37,048 nucleotides of DNA from Chloroflexota bacterium. Its GTDB lineage: Bacteria; Chloroflexota; Anaerolineae; UBA4142. The stretch lies in the NCBI GenBank assembly GCA_016219275.1, contig JACRBM010000008.1:1-37048 (forward strand). Reading direction: 5' to 3'. The notes below the pieces were generated by a model that was not told the DNA's origin, did not search any database, and saw only the letters and a list, made by a program, of their open reading frames with translations. How positions within the stretch are numbered: position 1 is the first letter of the stretch; each line of letters begins with the position of its first letter. Position numbers and translations under genes: made by a program. Positions 1-8,349 of this stretch are shown here, one piece after another.

Positions 1-81
1 GAACGCGCGATGCAAAAACACATCAGTCACCGGTTTGCACGGCGCAATCGTCGCCGGGATCGGTTCATTGAAATTCCCTAT

Positions 82-120
82 CTGTGGGATTCTCACAGAG
101 GTTAGGTGAAATATATTCAC
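82..120 (+). promoter_or_regulatory. Probable promoter with two overlapping operator-like palindromes
   Basis: Two inverted repeats lie upstream of the substrate-binding gene. The first, at 82-98, is CTGTGGGATTCTCACAG, symmetric except for one pair. The second, at 106-120, is GTGAAATATATTCAC, with arms GTGAA and TTCAC. A plausible -35 TTCTCA (90-95) and -10 TATATT (112-117), 16 bases apart, fall inside these palindromes, so a bound repressor would cover the promoter. The operon encodes its own LacI-type regulator, the obvious candidate ligand. The palindromes are seen directly; promoter and regulator assignment are inference. Bases 1-81 hold no gene I can name; an upstream gene may end there. 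Confidence 0.5.
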
Positions 121-175
121 ATCGGTTATGTGAAATGACGCTTAAGGTCTTGGATGACATCCAAAAGGAGTAAAA

Positions 176-1321
176 ATGAACGGAAGAAAAGGTCGCTTGT
201 GTGTTCTCGTGATTATGGCGGTGATCGTAGGGCTGATGGTCGCTTGCGCGCCAGCCGCCACCCCGCCACCCACTGCTGCGCCCACCAGTGCGCCAGCACT
301 TTCGACGGCGGTTCCAACTAAAGCCGCCGCACAACCGACAGCCGCCCCTACCAAGGCACTGGTCGCCGGCGACAAAACGCTGATTGTCTACACTAATTCA
401 GGATCGGATGGTCGTGGCGATTGGCTGAAAGAACGCGCCGCCAAGGACGGCTACCAAATCGAATACCTGCAGCTTGGAGCCGGTGACTTGACGAACCGAC
501 TGGTCGCTGAAAAGAACAATCAGATTGCTGACCTGGTCTTTGGTCTCAACGCTTTGGAATACGAAAAACTGAAAAAGCAAAACATGCTGCACAAGTATGA
601 GCCGGCATGGGCGAAAGAAGTAGACATGGCATTTGGCGACAAAGATGGATACTATTATCCCATCGTCGTCCAACCTTTGATCTTGGCTTACAACCCCAAA
701 TTTGTCAGCAAGGAGACTGCACCGAAGGATTGGACGGACCTGTCCAAGCCGGAGTACAAAGACAAATATGCGATCCTCGCTCTCGGAGGTGGCACAGCCA
801 AGACCATTCTTGCAGGTATCATCGTGCGTTACGCCGATCCCAATGGCAAGTACGGCATTTCCGACAAGGGCTGGGAAGCGATCAAGGGTTTCATCCAAAA
901 CGGTCACATCGTCGCCACGGGTGAAGACTATTGGGGCAACGCCATCAGTGGTACTCGTCCGATGTTTATGATGTGGGGCAGCGGATTGTTGCAGAATGAA
1001 AAAGACCGCAAGGTAGATTTCGATTTCATGACTCCCGAGATTGGCGTTCCCTTTGTGGTGGAGCAAGTCGCGATCTTTACCAACAGCAAAAAGACCGCAC
1101 TTGCCAAGGAATTCGTGGACTGGTTTGGTTCCGCGAAAATCCAATCGGAATGGTCAGCCAAATTCGGTTCGACGCCGGCGCACCCCGAAGCCCTGAAAAA
1201 CTCTGCGCCCGAAGTGAAAGCGTTGATGGCGGCAGTCAAACCGCAAAAGATGGATTGGAGCTTCGTCGCCAGCAACATCGACAAATGGATGGAAAAAATC
1301 GAGCTAGAGTACGTCAAGTGA
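176..1321 (+). CDS. ABC transporter substrate-binding lipoprotein (family 1, AfuA/FutA-like)
   Basis: This protein would capture the substrate outside the membrane for the ABC importer encoded next. A short basic N-terminus and hydrophobic segment end in a lipobox with Cys24 (MVAC). A Pro/Thr/Ala-rich tether covers residues 25-62. The ligand-binding fold starts near residue 68 (TLIVYTNSGSDG), in the style of iron or sugar-phosphate binding proteins with short VYTN-type starts. At 381 residues it is the usual family size plus tether. The start is fixed by AAGGAG at 165-170, five bases before ATG. The substrate cannot be read from the sequence: Fe(III), 2-aminoethylphosphonate, spermidine and hexose-phosphate importers share this architecture. 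A LacI regulator in the operon favours a sugar or sugar phosphate, which is inference. Confidence 0.85.
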   Translation: MNGRKGRLCVLVIMAVIVGLMVACAPAATPPPTAAPTSAPALSTAVPTKAAAQPTAAPTKALVAGDKTLIVYTNSGSDGRGDWLKERAAKDGYQIEYLQLGAGDLTNRLVAEKNNQIADLVFGLNALEYEKLKKQNMLHKYEPAWAKEVDMAFGDKDGYYYPIVVQPLILAYNPKFVSKETAPKDWTDLSKPEYKDKYAILALGGGTAKTILAGIIVRYADPNGKYGISDKGWEAIKGFIQNGHIVATGEDYWGNAISGTRPMFMMWGSGLLQNEKDRKVDFDFMTPEIGVPFVVEQVAIFTNSKKTALAKEFVDWFGSAKIQSEWSAKFGSTPAHPEALKNSAPEVKALMAAVKPQKMDWSFVASNIDKWMEKIELEYVK

Positions 1322-1368
1322 AATCTAGCAAGGTTGTGTTGACCCAGGGATAAACAACCTTTGATTCT

Positions 1369-1397
1369 TTGACGCCAAGTGGTGTGTCTGTTACAAT
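1369..1397 (+). promoter_or_regulatory. Internal sigma-70-type promoter before the ATPase gene
   Basis: TTGACG (1369-1374) and TACAAT (1392-1397) are separated by 17 bases, close to the consensus. The predicted transcription start, near 1404, falls only a few bases before a terminator-like hairpin. The promoter is seen as a motif match only. Confidence 0.55.
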
Positions 1398-1406
1398 GTT
1401 TGCGAC

Positions 1407-1439
1407 AAGCCCGGCTCGAAATATCGGGCTGGGCTTTTT
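1407..1439 (+). terminator. Intrinsic terminator or attenuator between binding protein and ATPase genes
   Basis: AGCCCGGCTC (1408-1417) pairs with GGGCTGGGCT (1426-1435) over ten pairs including two G-U, with an 8-base loop and a run of T at 1435-1439. It can terminate part of the transcription coming from the binding-protein gene, giving more binding protein than membrane components. It also sits directly after a promoter, so attenuation is possible. Confidence 0.7.
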
Positions 1440-1487
1440 GGAATCATGCGTTCAAGCAGGCATTGTCACAGCGCTAGGAGCGAATCA

Positions 1488-2492
1488 ATGATTGAATTCA
1501 ATAACATCGAGATCAAGTACGGCAATTTCGTTGCGATTCCAGACCTCAACCTCGTGATTCAGCGAGGAGAGTTTTTTACTTTCCTGGGTCCATCGGGTTG
1601 TGGCAAAACGACCACGCTGAGAAGTTTGGTGGGGTTCATTCGCCCCACGCGCGGGACGATTCAGATAGATCATCGAGACATTACGAATGATCCCGTGGAA
1701 AAGCGGGAAATCGGAATGGTCTTTCAGAGTTATGCGCTTTTTCCCACGATGAATGTTTTTGAGAACATCGCCTTTGGCTTGCGCGTCAAGAAATTGAACA
1801 AGGCGGAAGTTCGGCAGCGCGTGTTTGAGATTGCCCGCAAGATCGATCTGGGCGAAGAGCAACTCTTTAAGAATGTATCTCAGCTTTCCGGCGGTCAGCA
1901 ACAACGCGTGGCATTGGCGCGCGCCATGATCATGCAACCCAAAATCATCTGTCTGGATGAGCCACTATCGAACCTTGACGCCAAGCTCAGGATTGGTCTG
2001 CGCGGCGAACTGAAAAAGCTGCAACGCGATCTCGGTATCACGACCTTGTATGTGACGCATGACCAAGAAGAGGCATTGACCCTTTCCGATCGGCTTGCCG
2101 TTTTCAATAATGGCAAGATTGAGCAGGTTGGCACCCCATTCGAGATTTACAACAGATCCGCGTCGCGCTTCGTCTGTGAATTCATCGGCGATATCAACAC
2201 CCTGCACGAGAATATCATTCGAGAAATCAATACGCAATTGTCCAAACAACTTGACCCAGAGAAGGAAGGGTTTATCCGGCTCGAAACGATTTCTTTGGAA
2301 CGGAAAGATGGGTTGGCTCGCTTGAGCGGGATCGTGAAAGACTCGGAATATGACGGTGTATTCACCAAGTACCACTTTGAAGTGCTGGGACAAACGTTGA
2401 AGAGCATCGAAAAGAATGACGGCGTTGTCCTATTTGAACAGGGCAGTCAGGTTGATCTCTTTATCAATCCAGCTACAGTAATGCAATATTAG
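1488..2492 (+). CDS. ABC transporter ATP-binding protein (PotA/FbpC/AfuC-like)
   Basis: This is the cytoplasmic ATPase that powers the importer. Counting from the ATG at 1488 (334 residues), Walker A is GPSGCGKTT at 34-42, the Q-loop is Q80, the signature LSGGQQQ is at 133-139, Walker B IICLDE is at 153-158, the D-loop is SNLD at 161-164 and the switch His is H191. The C-terminal 100 residues form a TOBE-like regulatory region, as in the PotA/MalK group. An upstream in-frame ATG at 1446 would add 14 residues, but AGGAG at 1476-1480 lies seven bases before 1488, so 1488 is preferred. All catalytic motifs are intact. Substrate specificity is set elsewhere and is unknown. Confidence 0.9.
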   Translation: MIEFNNIEIKYGNFVAIPDLNLVIQRGEFFTFLGPSGCGKTTTLRSLVGFIRPTRGTIQIDHRDITNDPVEKREIGMVFQSYALFPTMNVFENIAFGLRVKKLNKAEVRQRVFEIARKIDLGEEQLFKNVSQLSGGQQQRVALARAMIMQPKIICLDEPLSNLDAKLRIGLRGELKKLQRDLGITTLYVTHDQEEALTLSDRLAVFNNGKIEQVGTPFEIYNRSASRFVCEFIGDINTLHENIIREINTQLSKQLDPEKEGFIRLETISLERKDGLARLSGIVKDSEYDGVFTKYHFEVLGQTLKSIEKNDGVVLFEQGSQVDLFINPATVMQY

Positions 2493-2520
2493 AGTTCGTC
2501 TCCCATCTCGGCAGGTAAAC

Positions 2521-4239
2521 ATGAAAAAATCCGCCCTGTTGGAAAAACTGAGTACCATCAATATCGGAGGACTCGTTCTTCGCGTGTTCTTGGTCTGGTT
2601 TGTGATCGCTTTTCTGATCTACCCCAATGCGAATATCCTCCTCAACGTGTTTTACAAGAATGGCGAATTCTCCACCGAAGTGTTTGGCAAGCTGCTTTCC
2701 TCCGAACGCGCCATGCGCAGCTTGCTCAACAGTTTTATTCTCGCCATCTCACTCACCATTTCCGTCAACGTCGTTGGAACCTTGCTCGTTCTATTCACGG
2801 AATATTTCGACATCAAGGGCGCTAAAATCCTCAAAGCCGCCTACATGACAACGCTCATTTATGGCGGCATCGTTTTGGCGACCGGTTACAAGTTCATTTA
2901 CGGCGAAACCGGGTTGATGACGAGATTTCTCGTAAGCATTCTCCCAGGACTGGATCCGACCTGGTTCAAGGGCTACTGGGCGGTGATGTTCATCATGACG
3001 TTTGCCTGCACGTCGAATCACATGCTCTTTCTGACGAACGCCGTCCGCGCCATTGACTACCAGGTTATCGAGGCAGCGAGAAACCTGGGAGCTTCGTTTG
3101 GAACGATTATGGTTCGCATCATCCTGCCCTTGCTCAAGCCGACCTTCTTTGCCATCAGTATTCTCACGTTTTTGACGGGCTTGAGTGCCTTGTCTGCGCC
3201 CTTGATTGTCGGCGGCACCGAATTCCAAACCATCAATCCGATGATTATTACATTTGCCAGTAGTACGTACTCTAGAGAGATCGCCGCTCTCTTGGCAATT
3301 ATCTTAGGCATTGCGACGATTTTGTTGCTGACCGTCATGAACAAGATCGAAAAGGGCGGGACCTATATTTCGATTGCCAAAACCAAATCCAAAATGACCA
3401 AGCAGAAAATCGAATCGCCGGTCGCCAACGCGTTGGCGCATGGGCTTGCCTATCTGCTGTTTCTGATTTATGCCACCCCGATTGTGCTGGTTGTGATCTA
3501 TTCCTTTACCCAATCTGTGAACATCAAGACCGGTGTAATCGCGGTTGAGAATCTGACAATCGAAAACTATGTGAACCTGGTAACACAGCCGAATGCGTTC
3601 AAGCCCTATGTCGTCAGCATGCTGTATTCTATCTTTGCCGCGATTGGCGTCGCTGCGATTGCACTCGCGGTCTCTCGTCTCCTCCATAAATCCAGCGGCA
3701 AATTAGCGAACCTACTCGAGTACAGCATGCTCATTCCGTGGCTCTTGCCTAGCTCGTTGATTGCGGTTGGGCTGATGCTCTCGTATGATGCTCCGAACAT
3801 CTTGGTGGGCAACACTGTGCTGATTGGCACAGCGTTTATTCTCTTGCTGGGGTACACCATCGTCAAGCTTCCATTTTCCTTACGCATGATCAAAGCCGCG
3901 TTTTTTGCTGTTGAAGGAAGTCTCGAAGAAGCGGCGCAGAGTCTCGGGGCAAGTGCTTTCTACACTTTTCGCCGAGTGGTTCTACCGATTATTCTACCTT
4001 CGGTGCTTGCAGTGGTTGTCCTGAATGCGAATAGTCTGCTCGCTGATTACGACTTGACGGTCTTCCTGTACCATCCGCTCCTGCAACCGCTTGGGATTGT
4101 GATCAAAGCCGCCAGCGATGAAACGGCAACGATAAATGCACAGGCGATGTCCTTTGTCTATGCGGTTATTCTCATGGTCATCGCCGCGACAGCATTGTAC
4201 GTGACGCGGGGCAGAGAGGATTCTGCCGCCAAGTCTTGA
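2521..4239 (+). CDS. ABC transporter permease, fused double MetI-type domain (FbpB/ThiP/AfuB-like)
   Basis: This 572-residue inner-membrane protein carries two binding-protein-dependent permease domains in one chain, so a single copy supplies the whole channel. About 12 hydrophobic segments are visible. Each half has an EAA loop that docks on the ATPase: EAARNLGASF around residue 185 and EEAAQSLGAS around residue 470. Fused permeases of this kind are typical of iron(III), thiamine and hexose-phosphate importers of the Fbp/Thi/Afu type, consistent with the binding protein and ATPase upstream. The gene follows the ATPase gene after 28 bases. The start ATG has only a weak GGCAGGT-like ribosome site. 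Confidence 0.88.
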   Translation: MKKSALLEKLSTINIGGLVLRVFLVWFVIAFLIYPNANILLNVFYKNGEFSTEVFGKLLSSERAMRSLLNSFILAISLTISVNVVGTLLVLFTEYFDIKGAKILKAAYMTTLIYGGIVLATGYKFIYGETGLMTRFLVSILPGLDPTWFKGYWAVMFIMTFACTSNHMLFLTNAVRAIDYQVIEAARNLGASFGTIMVRIILPLLKPTFFAISILTFLTGLSALSAPLIVGGTEFQTINPMIITFASSTYSREIAALLAIILGIATILLLTVMNKIEKGGTYISIAKTKSKMTKQKIESPVANALAHGLAYLLFLIYATPIVLVVIYSFTQSVNIKTGVIAVENLTIENYVNLVTQPNAFKPYVVSMLYSIFAAIGVAAIALAVSRLLHKSSGKLANLLEYSMLIPWLLPSSLIAVGLMLSYDAPNILVGNTVLIGTAFILLLGYTIVKLPFSLRMIKAAFFAVEGSLEEAAQSLGASAFYTFRRVVLPIILPSVLAVVVLNANSLLADYDLTVFLYHPLLQPLGIVIKAASDETATINAQAMSFVYAVILMVIAATALYVTRGREDSAAKS

Positions 4240-4275
4240 AGCTAGGAAAGTCTCGACGAAATGGAGTGAGCGCAT

Positions 4276-6465
4276 ATGCCAACCATTAAAGATATCGCCA
4301 AGTTAGCCGGTGTGTCGCATGGCACCGTGTCCAATGTCATGAACAAAAAGGGAATCGTTAGCATCAAGAAGATCAAGCAGGTCGAAGATGCGGCGCGCGC
4401 CCTGGGTTACCAACGAAGTGCGCAAGCAAGTCAGTTGAGGCAAGGGCACAATCGCTTCGTCGGCGTCATCATTCCTGACTTGAAAGAAACAACCTATGTG
4501 GACCTGTTTACGAGTCTCGGACATTACTTACGCAAATTCGACTATAATGTGAACGTGTATTTCACCCGGAATATGCCGCACGCGGAAGAGATCGTCCTCG
4601 AACAAGTGCGGTCACTGAATCCGGACTATGTGGTCGTTGTCAGCTCGCTCGTCACGAATGACGGCGTCTACGACGAAAAGAATCGTTTTATCTTCGTCGA
4701 TCGATTCGTTGCCAAGGCGCCTAAGAATGCACTCTTCATTTCTTTTGACTTCGAAAAGGCCGGTTTTGAGATTGGCGAAAGGGTCATCGCCGATGGTCAC
4801 CGGAACATTGCCCTATTCTGTGGAATTCAAGAGTTCTCTGACGAAAAGAAATTTCAAATCGGTTTAGATAAAGCCCTAGAGAAAAGTTCATGCACCTTGC
4901 ATGTTTTTAGGGGAGACTATGCCCTAGCTTTCAGTACTGCCTTTGACATTCTTTCAATGAAGGAGGAGATCGATGCAATTGTTACACCCAACGCTGAAAG
5001 GGTGGAGCACTTGCAATCAGCGATCAGCTTTATACCGAATCGAGTACTGCCCGCGATTTATTCCGTATCCAACACGGATATTCTGCCCATCGAGAATATT
5101 GTCAATTACGAACTAAACTACAAAATGCTGGGGCGGAAGATCGGGCAATACATTCTGAAATCAAACCAGAAGGGTCGCGTTGACAAGAACTATTTCCAAT
5201 CGCCCCATGACGGGTTTCGGTTTCGGTTCCCGCGTATTCATGTCGCGAACACAAATCGACAGGTGAAATTTTTGACCCTTGCCAGCCCGACCTCTGAGGC
5301 ATTGAGAAAAATCCTGTCACGCTGTTCGTTGCAAACCGGCATCACGGTCGAGTTGACCGAATTGAATTACGACGAATTGTACCGCGCCACCGAACGAATG
5401 ACCGCAGGATCGTCTTACGATCTCATTCGCCTGGATCTCTTGTGGCTCTCCGATTTGGGCAGGCAGCTATTCAGTCCACTGAACATGGATTCACCAGAGC
5501 TGAAAACGATCGTGTCGGAGTTTTCCCTCAATATCTCGAGCGAGTATTTCAAGATCGGAAAGACTGTGTATTCGCTGCCATTTGATCCAAGTGTCCAAAT
5601 GCTGTACTACCGCGCAGACCTGTTCGAGGATGTGAAAATCAAACGGGAGTTCTACGAACGACATAGACGACAGCTCACAGTGCCGGAGAGCGTCGAGGAA
5701 TATTGCGAGGTGGCAAGGTTCTTTACGAAAGAGTACAATCCGAACTCGCCCACCGATTTTGGCGCAAGCCTCGTGTTCGGCGCGGCACTCACCGCCGCAT
5801 GCGATTATCTTCCTTGGTTTCTAGCACATGGCGGCAAAATTTTCGACAAGCATGGTCACGTCGTGATCAATACGTCAGCTGCAAAGAAGGCACTGGAAAA
5901 CTATATTGACATGCTCAACTACACCGAACACACAACGAATATGTGGTGGCGGAAAGCACTCGAAAACTTTGCCTTGGGCAATACGGCGATGGTGTCGTCG
6001 TTTAGCAACCACGCCTCTCACATGGTGCTGGGGCAAGGCTCCCAAGTTGTCGGCAAGATCGGCTTTGCCGCCATTCCCGGTGGGCATCCTTTGTTAGGTG
6101 GCGGCGTAGTTGGCATCAGTAAGGATAGTCAAAAGTATGAAGAGTGCCTTCAGGTTCTGAAATGGATCTATCAAGCGAATATCTCTTCGATCATCACCTA
6201 TCTTGGCGGCAATTCGCCATGCCAGAACGTCTACGAAAACGAAGATCTTCAGACGTTGTACCCTTGGATTAAAGGCATCGATGACGGTCTGGGCATTGGT
6301 CGGCGGCGAAATGAGGACCGCCGCAATCCAAGGTTTTCTGATTTAAAGTTCGAGACGATTCTGGGTGCAGCGGTGCGCAATGTTGCGATGGGTACCGTTG
6401 ATATTGATACAGCCCTAAAAGAGGCGCAAGGATTGCTCGATCACGAGTTTAATGAGAGACATTAG
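4276..6465 (+). CDS. LacI-family regulator fused to a cytoplasmic solute-binding-like domain
   Basis: This 729-residue protein is twice the length of a LacI regulator. Residues 2-47 are a clear LacI helix-turn-helix and hinge (TIKDIAKLAGVSHGTVSNVM). Residues 57 to about 325 are the periplasmic-binding-protein-like effector domain (FVGVIIPDLKETTY). From about residue 335 a second module begins (VKFLTLASPTSEALRKILSR) that resembles family 1 extracellular solute-binding proteins, including a segment like SLPFDPSVQMLYYRADLF. There is no signal peptide, so the whole chain should stay in the cytoplasm. It is encoded 36 bases after the permease and probably controls the same operon, with the palindromes at 82-120 as candidate targets. 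The two-sensor arrangement is seen in the sequence; its function is inference. Confidence 0.8.
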   Translation: MPTIKDIAKLAGVSHGTVSNVMNKKGIVSIKKIKQVEDAARALGYQRSAQASQLRQGHNRFVGVIIPDLKETTYVDLFTSLGHYLRKFDYNVNVYFTRNMPHAEEIVLEQVRSLNPDYVVVVSSLVTNDGVYDEKNRFIFVDRFVAKAPKNALFISFDFEKAGFEIGERVIADGHRNIALFCGIQEFSDEKKFQIGLDKALEKSSCTLHVFRGDYALAFSTAFDILSMKEEIDAIVTPNAERVEHLQSAISFIPNRVLPAIYSVSNTDILPIENIVNYELNYKMLGRKIGQYILKSNQKGRVDKNYFQSPHDGFRFRFPRIHVANTNRQVKFLTLASPTSEALRKILSRCSLQTGITVELTELNYDELYRATERMTAGSSYDLIRLDLLWLSDLGRQLFSPLNMDSPELKTIVSEFSLNISSEYFKIGKTVYSLPFDPSVQMLYYRADLFEDVKIKREFYERHRRQLTVPESVEEYCEVARFFTKEYNPNSPTDFGASLVFGAALTAACDYLPWFLAHGGKIFDKHGHVVINTSAAKKALENYIDMLNYTEHTTNMWWRKALENFALGNTAMVSSFSNHASHMVLGQGSQVVGKIGFAAIPGGHPLLGGGVVGISKDSQKYEECLQVLKWIYQANISSIITYLGGNSPCQNVYENEDLQTLYPWIKGIDDGLGIGRRRNEDRRNPRFSDLKFETILGAAVRNVAMGTVDIDTALKEAQGLLDHEFNERH

Positions 6466-6530
6466 TCCGCAATAGCAATTGATTACCCCTTGCCAAGTCA
6501 TAAAACATGCTTCACTCAAATAGTAATCAA

Positions 6531-6567
6531 AAGGCAGATGACGAACGCGCCTCATCTGCCTCTTTTT
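6531..6567 (+). terminator. Strong intrinsic terminator after the ABC operon
   Basis: AGGCAGATGA (6532-6541) pairs perfectly with TCATCTGCCT (6552-6561) around a 10-base loop, followed by CTTTTT. It closes the import operon and stands before the converging minus-strand gene. I see no gene between 6466 and 6636. Confidence 0.85.
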
Positions 6568-6636
6568 GTTCAGCTGGCAAGTATGGTTCCTATAGACGCG
6601 GCTTGCAAAAAAGCGCGCGAAATCACCTGCATTTTC

Positions 6637-7263
6637 CTATGAAAATCGCTCCTCCGTCCACGGGTCGCCGCGCATGTGATACCCGTACCCTTCCCAAAAC
6701 CCCGCGCGATCATTCGCCATGAACTCGATGCCGCGCAACCATTTCGCCGATTTCCAAAAGTATAGATGAGGCACCAGCAGTCTCAACGGATAGCCATGAT
6801 CCGGTTCGAGTGGTTTGTCATCATATTTATATGCCAACAGCACATTCTCGTCATTCAGGAGTTCATCCAAAGGGACGTTTGCTGTAAAATCAAATTCGCA
6901 GTGCGCCATGATGTATATCGCTTCGGGCTTGGGCTTTGCATTTTCCATCACCCACGACCACGGGACGCCTTCCCACGTCGTATCGAGCTTGCTCCAGCGC
7001 GTGACGCAGTGAATGTCGGTCGTGATTCGTTCGGTCGGCAGCTTCAGAAATTCTTCCCAGGTTAAGCGAACCGGATTTTCGACCAAGCCCCAGATTTTGA
7101 AATCCCAGGTTTTCGGATCAAACCCCGGCGTGCTTCCATAATGCAATACCGGAAATTTGTCGGTGAGGTATTGTCCCGGCGGAAGCCGACCTTCTTTCGA
7201 ATCGAAGGGGCGCGTCGGATTCGCGCGCTTCAAGCGCAGTACTTTATCGAGTGGATTATCCAT
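6637..7263 (-). CDS. Sulfite-oxidase-like molybdopterin-dependent oxidoreductase
   Basis: The 208-residue protein matches the short, single-domain bacterial sulfite-oxidase-like family (COG2041 type). The Mo-ligating cysteine lies in DIHCVTRWS around residue 84, followed by the conserved TWEGVPW; further along are DHGYPLRLLVPHLYFWKSAKW and the C-terminal GFWEGYGYHMRGDPW. Neither a Tat signal nor a heme or dimerisation domain is present, so it is probably cytoplasmic and uses an unidentified electron partner. Its substrate is unknown; sulfite, methionine sulfoxide and other oxyanion activities occur in the superfamily. It is the only minus-strand gene here, with its own consensus promoter and a GAGGAGG ribosome site (complement of 7272-7278). 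Confidence 0.9.
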   Translation of the reverse strand: MDNPLDKVLRLKRANPTRPFDSKEGRLPPGQYLTDKFPVLHYGSTPGFDPKTWDFKIWGLVENPVRLTWEEFLKLPTERITTDIHCVTRWSKLDTTWEGVPWSWVMENAKPKPEAIYIMAHCEFDFTANVPLDELLNDENVLLAYKYDDKPLEPDHGYPLRLLVPHLYFWKSAKWLRGIEFMANDRAGFWEGYGYHMRGDPWTEERFS

Positions 7264-7287
7264 TTTGTTTGCCTCCTCTATGAAAAA

Positions 7288-7305
7288 CGCGAGCGCACGC
7301 TCGCG
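7288..7305 (-). promoter_or_regulatory. Hairpin in the 5' leader of the sulfite-oxidase-like gene
   Basis: A perfect inverted repeat, CGCGAGCG and CGCTCGCG with two bases between, lies between the predicted start of transcription and the ribosome site. It could form a 7-bp stem with a 4-base loop in the mRNA leader or be a protein-binding palindrome. A regulatory role is not shown. Confidence 0.45.
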
Positions 7306-7318
7306 CAGAATGGCGCAA

Positions 7319-7346
7319 ATTATAACATGCCGAAAATGCTTGTCAA
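7319..7346 (-). promoter_or_regulatory. Consensus promoter for the sulfite-oxidase-like gene
   Basis: On the minus strand a perfect TTGACA (complement of 7341-7346) and a perfect TATAAT (complement of 7319-7324) are 16 bases apart. This is the best promoter match in the window. Confidence 0.8.
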
Positions 7347-7424
7347 TCGCGTTACGACTAATGTAGCAATCCGGGATTACACAGATATTTTCACAAGATT
7401 ACGATTTTCTTACGCACAATGAAC

Positions 7425-7453
7425 TTGGGGACTGGCGCGACTGGTGTTATACT
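7425..7453 (+). promoter_or_regulatory. Promoter of the degV-udk-glycan gene run
   Basis: TTGGGG (7425-7430) and TATACT (7448-7453) are 17 bases apart. The start of transcription would lie a few bases before the GAGG ribosome site (7461-7464) and the ATG at 7472, giving a very short leader. Confidence 0.6.
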
Positions 7454-7471
7454 TGCGCCAGAGGTATCCCG

Positions 7472-8314
7472 ATGAGCCATGTTCGTATCGTCACCGATAG
7501 CACGGCGAGTTTGCCGCCTGATTTGGCGCGCGAGCTCGACATTGCCATCGCGCACGCCTTTATCAATTTTCCGGACGGATCCTTCCGCGAAGGGCTTGAC
7601 CTAACCGAATCCGAATTCTACGCCAAACTCACTGCCAGCCCCGCGTTGCCAACCACGTCGGTTCCGCCGCCGCTCGCGTTCGAGGAAATCTATCGCGCGC
7701 TCGGCGAAACCGGCGCGCCAATTATTTCGATTCATTTGTCGAGTCGCCTGAGCGGAATGGTGAATGCGGCGACCGCCGCCGCGCGCGATCTCCCGCAGTT
7801 CGACATCACGATTGTGGATTCGCTCGCGGTTTCGATGGGACTCGGTTGGCTCACGCTGATTGCCGCACGCATGGCGCGTGAAAGGATGAGCGTCGCAGAA
7901 ATCATCGCGCGACTTGATGATGCGATTCCGCGCGTCCGTCTATTGACCGCGTTGGATACGCTCGAAAATATTCGGCGCAGCGGTCGCATCACGTTTCCGC
8001 AGGCGTTCATCGGCACACTGCTCGATATCAAACCCATCCTCGAAGTGCGCCGCGATGGCATCCATCCGCTAGATAAAGTGCGGACGCGCCGCGCCGCGCT
8101 CGACCGCTTGGTCGAACTGGCGACCGACCTGGCGCCGTTCGAAGAACTCGCGGTGCTTCACGCGAATGCGCCCGCGCGCGCCGACGAGTTACGCGCGCGT
8201 CTCGCGGCGATTCACCCAACCGAACGGATTCTCGTCACCGAAGCCGGCGCGATCCTGGGCACGCACGCCGGACCGGGCGCGATCGCGTTTACCGGCATCG
8301 TCGCAAAAAAATAG
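7472..8314 (+). CDS. DegV family protein (fatty-acid binding)
   Basis: The 280 residues match the full length of DegV proteins, which bind a long-chain fatty acid; the FakB members deliver it to the fatty acid kinase FakA. The N-terminal signature VTDSTASLPPDLA and the ligand-pocket segment HLSSRLSGMVNAA near residue 95 are present, as is the second-domain motif KPILEVRRDG near residue 190. No FakA-like kinase gene is in the window, so the partner is unknown. GAGG lies seven bases before the ATG. The gene is 17 bases upstream of the uridine kinase frame and probably shares its transcript. Confidence 0.9.
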   Translation: MSHVRIVTDSTASLPPDLARELDIAIAHAFINFPDGSFREGLDLTESEFYAKLTASPALPTTSVPPPLAFEEIYRALGETGAPIISIHLSSRLSGMVNAATAAARDLPQFDITIVDSLAVSMGLGWLTLIAARMARERMSVAEIIARLDDAIPRVRLLTALDTLENIRRSGRITFPQAFIGTLLDIKPILEVRRDGIHPLDKVRTRRAALDRLVELATDLAPFEELAVLHANAPARADELRARLAAIHPTERILVTEAGAILGTHAGPGAIAFTGIVAKK

Positions 8315-8337
8315 TCCGCTGAGGGTACGAAATGATG

Positions 8338-8343
8338 TATAAT
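8338..8343 (+). promoter_or_regulatory. Possible -10 element placed to give a leaderless udk mRNA
   Basis: TATAAT occurs six bases before the GTG at 8350. No convincing -35 hexamer is seen, so this is weaker than the similar case at 29610. It lies within the extended reading frame if the upstream ATG is used. Confidence 0.35.
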
Positions 8344-8349
8344 GCAAGC

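Noticed and set aside
1-105. End of an upstream gene at the left edge
   Set aside because: All three forward frames stay open for a short stretch, and none shows a recognisable C-terminus; too short to decide.
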